IMG/VR virus record: IMGVR_UViG_3300032334_001433
Coordinates: 124,001 to 188,000 of that record
Length of the DNA stretch: 64,000 bases
Origin: a virus
Direction: 5' to 3' (one strand)
Made by a program: the position numbers and the translations under genes. Below are positions 58,031-64,000 of the stretch, one piece after another. The first letter of the stretch is position 1. The number at the start of each line of letters is the position of its first letter. The notes under the pieces are model-generated. The model was not told where the DNA came from, searched no databases, and was given only the letters and a program-made list of their open reading frames with translations.

Positions 58031-61000
58031 ATGGCAGATTTAAAGATATCGCAGCTTGTCCAAGCTAATGTAGTAAATAAAGATGACCTAATATATCTTA
58101 TTCAGGATGGTCAAAGCGAAAATGTATCGGCAGGTACACTATTCGCTTCGATCACCGATCCTACATTATCTGGGAACATAATTCTTGGCGGCCCCGCTCA
58201 ATCTCTGTATACGTCGGGTACTATTAGTACAGCAACTACTAGAACCGATTTATATGGAGGAGTTTCCGCTGATGCAAATGCCGTTGCAAACGGCTCGGTA
58301 TTACCTACCTCATTATTCTTTTATACTGAAGGAAAATCTGCTACTGGACGCGGCATATCTTTTGCAAACGGTTCGCCGTTTACAAAGACGTTATATGTTA
58401 GAGCCCAAAATAATAAAATATATTTGGGCGCTGCTCAAGGGTCTACTTTTTCTTATCCTCCAGATGATTGGGTAGGCCCTACGGGGCTTAGACCTTTTCC
58501 TACAGGGTTAACCTTTACAAAGGGCGCAACCTATATATTTGATGTTAGTGATTCTACAAATGCTGGCAATGTAATTGGATTGTCAACATCAATTGATGGT
58601 ACTAATACTTTAGGAAGTAGATATACTGCAAATATTGTTGTAAATGGTACTCCTGGTAGTCCTGGTGCAAATATTGTTTTCACGGTTCCAAATGTTGGTG
58701 AAGATGCGGGCGGTAAAAAATATTTAGATCTTCCGCAAGGTGTTGATGGCCAATTAAAAGTTATTAACTTAGTATCTACTCAAGGTGGTAGATATACAAT
58801 ATCTAGCAATATTAGAAATAATCTTGCTATCGAATTATCAAAGACCGGAGATTCTGCATTCCTGATGTACTCAGGAAATGCTTGGTTATTAATTGGTTCA
58901 AATCCTGGATTAATAACTACATTCTCTGGCACTTCTGACGATATCGCAGAAGGACAAAAATTATATTTTACGAATGCAAGAGCCAGAGCAGCTATTAGCG
59001 CCGGCGATGCAAGTATAACTTACGATCCTATTACAGGAACAATTAGGGCAAATGTTTCTGGTGCTAGTGCAGTAAGTCTTGCAAATGCAGATTTAAATCT
59101 TGGTAATCTTACATTATCAGGACAATTCCGCGGCAATTTAAATGTCACGGGCTATGTAAAAGCAAACGGATTAACAATACAAGGTATTGATGTAACAAAC
59201 ACCGTACTTGCTGCAAATATTGTATCGCAAGTATCTACATCAAATGTATTCACTACAAATACTGCAACAATATATGGCAATATATTAGTTGGCGGCAATC
59301 TAAGTGTAAATAATACTATTCTTGCAAATGGCATTGTTATTGCAGGCAATGCAAGTGCATTAAATATCTTAACAACAAGCATCACTGCAAATGTTTGGAA
59401 TAATTTATACACCGCAAACGTAATTGAATCTGCAAGTAATTTATATTACACCAATGCTAGAGTTTATGCAAATGTATCTCCACTATTAGTAACTAAAGCC
59501 AATGTATCGGATTTAACTACTGCAAACGTAATTGAATCTGCAAGCAATCTTTACTATACTAATGCTCGTGTTTACGCTAACGTATTTCCATTATTATCAA
59601 ATAAGGCAAATGTTGCAGATTTAACAACAGCAAATGTAAGAGAATCTGCAAGCAATCTATATTACACAAATGCAAGAGTTTATGCTAATGTATTACCATT
59701 ATTAGCAACCAAAGCAAATATATCGGATTTAACAACCGCAAATGTTAACGAGTTTGGGTCAAACTTATACTATACTAATGCTAGAGTTTATGCTAATGTA
59801 TCTCCATTACTAGCAACTAAAGCAAATGTATCAGATTTAACTACTGCAAATGTTAATGAGTATGGAGCAAACTTATATTTCAGTAATGCTAGAGTTTACG
59901 CTAACGTATCTCCATTACTAGCATTAAAGGCAAATGTTGTTGATTTAACAACTGCCAATGTTGTTGAATATGGGGCAAACTTATATTTCAGTAATGCAAG
60001 AGTATTTGCAAATTTATCTCAGGCAAGCATAAATGCTTTAGCCGATGTTGATACCTCAACTGTTGCACCAACATTAGGCCAAGGATTAATTTGGAATGGT
60101 ACAATTTGGGCACCTGCTGCAATAACCGTTTCTGGTACAGAAGCATCAAATATTGCTAATGTAGTATTATCAATTGGTAATTTTACAACTGCAAATATTA
60201 GAGAGGCTTCAAGCAATCTTTATTATACTAATGCCCGTGTCTACGCTAACGTATCTCCATTATTAGTATTGAAGGCAAATGTTTCCGATCTAACGACAGC
60301 AAATGTTAACGAGTTTGGTTCTAATTTATATTTTACAAATGCTAGAGTAATTTCTGCAGTTGCAAACTCTACAATAAGTAATTTAACTGTTCTTGGAAAT
60401 ATAGTTTCCAGCGGAAATGTTTCTGCAAGTTATTTTATAGGTAATGGTTATCTATTAACTGGAATTGTAGCAAATATAAATTCTGTAAATGGTAATTTAA
60501 CTGTTTCAGGAAATGTAATTGCAAATACATTAATTATTGGATCTACATCTGGCGGTAGTTTAACAGGTGCCAATTTAGTACAAACAAATTATATTTCTGC
60601 TAATATATGGCAAGGAATATACACAGCCAATGTACTTGAATCTACAAGCAATTTATATTTTACTAATGCTCGTGTCTACGCTAATGTATCTCCATTACTA
60701 GCATTGAAGGCAAATGTTGTTGATTTAACAACTGCTAATGTAATTGAATCGGCAAGTAATCTATATTACACAAATGCAAGAGTTTATGCAAATGTGGCTC
60801 CTTTGTTAGTAGGAAAAGCTAATGTAGTAGATTTAACAACTGCTAATGTAATTGAAATAGGATCTAATTTATATCTAACTAATTCTAGAGTTAGATTGGC
60901 ATTGTCTGGTGGAACAGGTGTTATTTATAGTAACATTACAGGTATTATATCAATTGGACAAAATGTTGCTACAAACGCAAACGTAACATTCGGACAATTA

Positions 61001-64000
61001 AATGTTACAGGGCCAGTTAATTTTTACGGCAATGTAACAACGCACGCATCAAATAATCTGTCCATATCGGACAATATGATTTATTTGAATTCAGGTTCGG
61101 AAGCATCTAATCCTGACCTAGGATTTGCCGGCAATTATAATGATGGATCATATCATCATACTGGTTTCTTCCGCGACGCAAGAAATAATGGTACATGGAA
61201 AGTATTTGAAAACTATTCTCCAGAACCAGATGCTAATATCTACATTGATACTTCGCACCCCTCATTTAGATTAGCAAATCTTGCAGCAAATTATTTGTTT
61301 GGTAATCTAATTGGTACAATTAGTTCTTTAGATAACTTTACCACAAGTAATCTAAGAGAAGGTGCAAACTTATATTATACAAATGCTAGAATAGAAAGTT
61401 ATTTCTCTAATATTACAACTAGCTTATTGCCAATTGTTGGCAATGCACTTGATATTGGATCTAGTGATAGACCATTTAGAGATTTATGGTTATATGGTAA
61501 CTCAATTAAATTCTCTAATTCTGGCTCTATAAGTTCAACGGGCAACACCTTCGTAATGACGGATTCTAGTAATACCATCATTATGAGTGCGAATGCCAAC
61601 GCATTAGTAATTACTTCTCCATCAGGTAAAATTGACGGAAGCTTAATTTCTTCATCTGGATTATCAAGCGCAAATATTCCTGAAGGCGGAGCAAACTTAT
61701 ATTATTCTAATACAAGAGTTTTAGCAAATATAATTCCGCTATTAAATTTGAAAGCAAACGTAACAGATTTAACGACTGCAAATATTGTTGAAGTTGGAAA
61801 TAATTTATATTTCTCTAATGTTAAAGCCGTTAATGCTATTACTCAAACTGCTTTGAGTAATTTAACGATATCTGGAAATATAGCATCGCCGACTGGTAAT
61901 CTAGTTATAGATACAATTACAACAAATAGAATTGTTGCTAATACTTGGTCGGGTATAACTACTGCAAAGGTTCCTGAAGCAGTTGATAATCTGTATTTTA
62001 CTAATACAAGAGCTCAATTGGCATTACAGCCAACAATTGCAGAATTAAGAGCATCAATAACTGCTCCTGTTGCAAATGTAATTTATGTTGCTAAGAACGG
62101 AAACGATAATAATACAGGCAATACCGCAAGTAATGCTTTGGCAAATATCCATATCGCATTGGCAAGAGCAACAGAATGGACTACTGTTTTTGTTAAGAGC
62201 GGAGACTATACCTTATACAACCAACCAGTAACAATTGGTCGTCGTGTTGGTTTAGTGGGTGACAATTTAAGAACAACTACAATTAGGCCATCTCAGCCAG
62301 CAGTTGATATGTTCTATGTTAACAATGCTTGCTACGTAACAGGATTTACATTCAGAGACCATATTGCTCCTTCGGCAGTATTCTCATACAATCCGGATGG
62401 ATCTGCAGGTACAATTGTTACCAGCCCATATATTCAAAATTCCAGCTCAATTACAACTACCGGTACAGGTATGCGTGTAGATGGCAGATATGTTTCTGGT
62501 CTACGTTCAATGGTTTGTGATTCTTATACACAAACTAATGAAGGTGGTATTGGTATCCATATGTTGTATAGAGGCTACACTCAGTTAGTTTCTGTGTTTA
62601 CAATTTGTTGCCATATTGCTATCAAATGTGAAACGGGCGGCTTCTGTTCCATAACAAACTCTAACGCATCGTTTGGTACATACGCATTGTATGCTGACGG
62701 CGTTAGCGAGGCATTATATTATGGTAAATTAAGAGATGACACATTGGGTCAAGAATTTGTATTTACAAATCTATCACAAAGACCAAATTATGGAGACTCT
62801 GTTTTATTTGCAACATACAATCAAGATAAATGTGCAAGAGACTCTGGTTTAATTGTAGATTCATTGGCATTTGATTTGGCGTACGGCGGCAATACTCAAG
62901 CAACCTTTGCAGGTCTACAATATTGGGCACAGACAGAATCGGCAATTCCAAATCAATCAGTTGAAACATTGGCGGCAATTAATTATGCTAAAGATTTAGC
63001 ATTAAACGTAATAGCAAATGTTAGAGTATCTTATACATATCAAGGATCTAATGTTCAACAGTATGCATCTGCACCAACATTAATTGCAGATCCCACATCG
63101 AATGTTAAGGTTGCTTCGGAGTTTGATATTATAACAGGTATTATTACCAATGGTACAGTTGGCGTAACAGATTTAATAATTCCTAATTCATATCCTGCAA
63201 ATACTAATGCATATGTAAATCATGCATCGAATTTATTATATAGAAATAATACATTCATTGCATCAGAAGTTGTAGCATTTGTAAATTCTACATATCCAGG
63301 ATTTACATATAATGCAAATACTTGCGCTAGAGATGTTGGATTTATTTTAGATACAATTAGATTTGATTTATTGCACGGCGGTAATAAGCAAGCAGTCCAA
63401 GCAGGTACTTACTACTACAATTATAACGCATCGACTACACAAATTAATGACCAGGTTGTACAAACAGGTGCAGCATATAATTATATTGGTCAAATTATAA
63501 CCAATGTTATAACAAAGAAAAAGAATGCGGCGTATAATCAAGATAAATGCGAAAGAGATACTGGTCTAATTGTTGACTCGGTGTTAATGGATCTTGCGTA
63601 TGGAAGCAATTCGCAATCCATATTTGCTGGTCTGCAATATTGGTCACAGACAGATTCTGCAATACCTACACAGTCCGATGAAACCGTTGCAGCAATAAAT
63701 TATGCTAAAACTTTAGCAGTTAATATCGCAAGTGATACTGTAATTTCTTCTCCTTATCAAGGAACAGTTACTCAAGTTAGAGGAACTGCAGGAACTGCTG
63801 CAGGCAAAGTTACAGATGAATTTAATTTAATTGTTGACATAATTAATAACGGAACAGTTGGTGTAACAGATAGAATTGTACCAAATTCATTCCCAGCAAA
63901 TACAAATGTTGGATTAAATAATTCTGCAAATCTAATTTATTTAAACAAATCATTTATTCAAGCAGAAGTAATTGCATATGTTAACACTACATATCCAGGA
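58031..64000 (+). CDS. Very long tail-fibre-type protein, 5' part (3' end outside window)
   Basis: The frame opens at ATG 58031 and stays open to the window end (at least 1,990 codons; no stop inside). The N-terminal part is ordinary phage fibre sequence. It is followed by imperfect 36-residue repeats (motif SNLYYTNARVYANVSPLL) and then by a region with YVAKNGNDNN, typical of beta-helix/pectate-lyase-like fibre domains. After that comes a two-copy segment of about 239 residues starting NQDKC-x-RD. It is likely a long tail fibre or adhesin that contacts the host surface. Confidence 0.85.
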   Translation, partial: MADLKISQLVQANVVNKDDLIYLIQDGQSENVSAGTLFASITDPTLSGNIILGGPAQSLYTSGTISTATTRTDLYGGVSADANAVANGSVLPTSLFFYTEGKSATGRGISFANGSPFTKTLYVRAQNNKIYLGAAQGSTFSYPPDDWVGPTGLRPFPTGLTFTKGATYIFDVSDSTNAGNVIGLSTSIDGTNTLGSRYTANIVVNGTPGSPGANIVFTVPNVGEDAGGKKYLDLPQGVDGQLKVINLVSTQGGRYTISSNIRNNLAIELSKTGDSAFLMYSGNAWLLIGSNPGLITTFSGTSDDIAEGQKLYFTNARARAAISAGDASITYDPITGTIRANVSGASAVSLANADLNLGNLTLSGQFRGNLNVTGYVKANGLTIQGIDVTNTVLAANIVSQVSTSNVFTTNTATIYGNILVGGNLSVNNTILANGIVIAGNASALNILTTSITANVWNNLYTANVIESASNLYYTNARVYANVSPLLVTKANVSDLTTANVIESASNLYYTNARVYANVFPLLSNKANVADLTTANVRESASNLYYTNARVYANVLPLLATKANISDLTTANVNEFGSNLYYTNARVYANVSPLLATKANVSDLTTANVNEYGANLYFSNARVYANVSPLLALKANVVDLTTANVVEYGANLYFSNARVFANLSQASINALADVDTSTVAPTLGQGLIWNGTIWAPAAITVSGTEASNIANVVLSIGNFTTANIREASSNLYYTNARVYANVSPLLVLKANVSDLTTANVNEFGSNLYFTNARVISAVANSTISNLTVLGNIVSSGNVSASYFIGNGYLLTGIVANINSVNGNLTVSGNVIANTLIIGSTSGGSLTGANLVQTNYISANIWQGIYTANVLESTSNLYFTNARVYANVSPLLALKANVVDLTTANVIESASNLYYTNARVYANVAPLLVGKANVVDLTTANVIEIGSNLYLTNSRVRLALSGGTGVIYSNITGIISIGQNVATNANVTFGQLNVTGPVNFYGNVTTHASNNLSISDNMIYLNSGSEASNPDLGFAGNYNDGSYHHTGFFRDARNNGTWKVFENYSPEPDANIYIDTSHPSFRLANLAANYLFGNLIGTISSLDNFTTSNLREGANLYYTNARIESYFSNITTSLLPIVGNALDIGSSDRPFRDLWLYGNSIKFSNSGSISSTGNTFVMTDSSNTIIMSANANALVITSPSGKIDGSLISSSGLSSANIPEGGANLYYSNTRVLANIIPLLNLKANVTDLTTANIVEVGNNLYFSNVKAVNAITQTALSNLTISGNIASPTGNLVIDTITTNRIVANTWSGITTAKVPEAVDNLYFTNTRAQLALQPTIAELRASITAPVANVIYVAKNGNDNNTGNTASNALANIHIALARATEWTTVFVKSGDYTLYNQPVTIGRRVGLVGDNLRTTTIRPSQPAVDMFYVNNACYVTGFTFRDHIAPSAVFSYNPDGSAGTIVTSPYIQNSSSITTTGTGMRVDGRYVSGLRSMVCDSYTQTNEGGIGIHMLYRGYTQLVSVFTICCHIAIKCETGGFCSITNSNASFGTYALYADGVSEALYYGKLRDDTLGQEFVFTNLSQRPNYGDSVLFATYNQDKCARDSGLIVDSLAFDLAYGGNTQATFAGLQYWAQTESAIPNQSVETLAAINYAKDLALNVIANVRVSYTYQGSNVQQYASAPTLIADPTSNVKVASEFDIITGIITNGTVGVTDLIIPNSYPANTNAYVNHASNLLYRNNTFIASEVVAFVNSTYPGFTYNANTCARDVGFILDTIRFDLLHGGNKQAVQAGTYYYNYNASTTQINDQVVQTGAAYNYIGQIITNVITKKKNAAYNQDKCERDTGLIVDSVLMDLAYGSNSQSIFAGLQYWSQTDSAIPTQSDETVAAINYAKTLAVNIASDTVISSPYQGTVTQVRGTAGTAAGKVTDEFNLIVDIINNGTVGVTDRIVPNSFPANTNVGLNNSANLIYLNKSFIQAEVIAYVNTTYPG
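59414..60013 (+). repeat. Tandem 108-bp (36-residue) repeats in the fibre gene
   Basis: Six imperfect units begin at 59414, 59522, 59630, 59738, 59846 and 59954, exactly 108 bp apart. Related units recur at 60191 and 60299 and at 60626, 60734 and 60842. Confidence 0.9.
62822..64000 (+). repeat. Long two-copy repeat in the fibre gene
   Basis: Copy 1 starts at 62822 and copy 2 at 63539 (NQDKCARDSGLIVDS and NQDKCERDTGLIVDS), 717 bp apart. A shared TYPG block lies at 63301 and 64000, so a small length difference exists. Confidence 0.85.

Noticed and set aside
58185-58475. 96-aa ORF within the start of the fibre gene
   Set aside because: It is a shadow in another frame; the 58031 frame is open and has fibre-like composition throughout.
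59414-60949. CRISPR array
   Set aside because: The 108-bp units are in-frame coding repeats without spacers, in a fibre gene.
1-64000. Stop-codon reassignment
   Set aside because: TAA, TAG and TGA all end recognisable genes at expected lengths, and no suppressor tRNA was found.

Overview
The window is an internal segment of a large, AT-rich T4-superfamily myovirus genome. It carries a T4-type replication and recombination set: gp46 (partial), clamp gp45, clamp loaders gp44 and gp62, RegA, family B polymerase gp43, UvsX and helicase gp41. It also has T4-type late promoters (TATAAATA) and virion genes at the right end. The host is not named by the sequence. Perfect sigma70-type promoters, heptose/LPS-type sugar genes, an LpxH-like phosphoesterase, a DUF3563-like peptide and an RpoZ homologue point to a Gram-negative, probably proteobacterial, host.

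Layout. 1-5.5 kb: gp46, peptide deformylase, and a vWA/MoxR (CobS-like) pair with its own early promoters. 5.5-21.8 kb: about 16 kb of tightly packed, often ATGA-overlapping nucleotide-sugar and glycan genes behind a terminator and a late promoter. They include Gmd, a GT10 fucosyltransferase, an RfbH-like dehydratase, aminotransferase, split acetolactate-synthase-like enzyme, RmlB-like and HldD-like enzymes, an HldE kinase domain, a dehydrogenase E1-like enzyme, glycosyltransferases and a FkbM methyltransferase. 21.8-24.9 kb: DUF3310, gp45, gp44, gp62, regA. 24.9-27.8 kb: a structured leader and Hsp20, small conserved proteins, an initiator-like tRNA, and a periplasmic S11 peptidase. 27.8-30.7 kb: a minus-strand block (glycosyltransferase, LpxH-like enzyme, membrane proteins). 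30.8-41.3 kb: gp43, an exported nuclease, uvsX, gp41 and conserved small phage proteins. 41.4-44.2 kb: a dense tRNA operon with a structured non-coding RNA. 44.2-48.4 kb: RNase H-like, GNAT, MazG-like, rubrerythrin, rubredoxin, RpoZ, HTH and HNH genes with two further tRNAs. 48.5-64 kb: late virion/head-content genes and a very long tail fibre that runs off the window.

Main points. With the three outlying genes, 26 tRNAs cover all 20 amino acids, including three CAT-anticodon tRNAs that look like initiator Met, elongator Met and Ile2. Early promoters have a near-perfect consensus (GCTTGACA, 17 bp, TATAAT, usually with extended TGn). Three of them overlap the upstream stop codon, so that TGA lies inside the -35 box. 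A leader peptide with mutually exclusive hairpins precedes the tRNA operon and looks like an attenuator. Five late proteins, including a nucleotidyltransferase and a ligase-like protein, share an N-terminal motif like the T4 capsid-targeting sequence, suggesting enzymes packaged in the head. All calls are by reading motifs; no database search was run.
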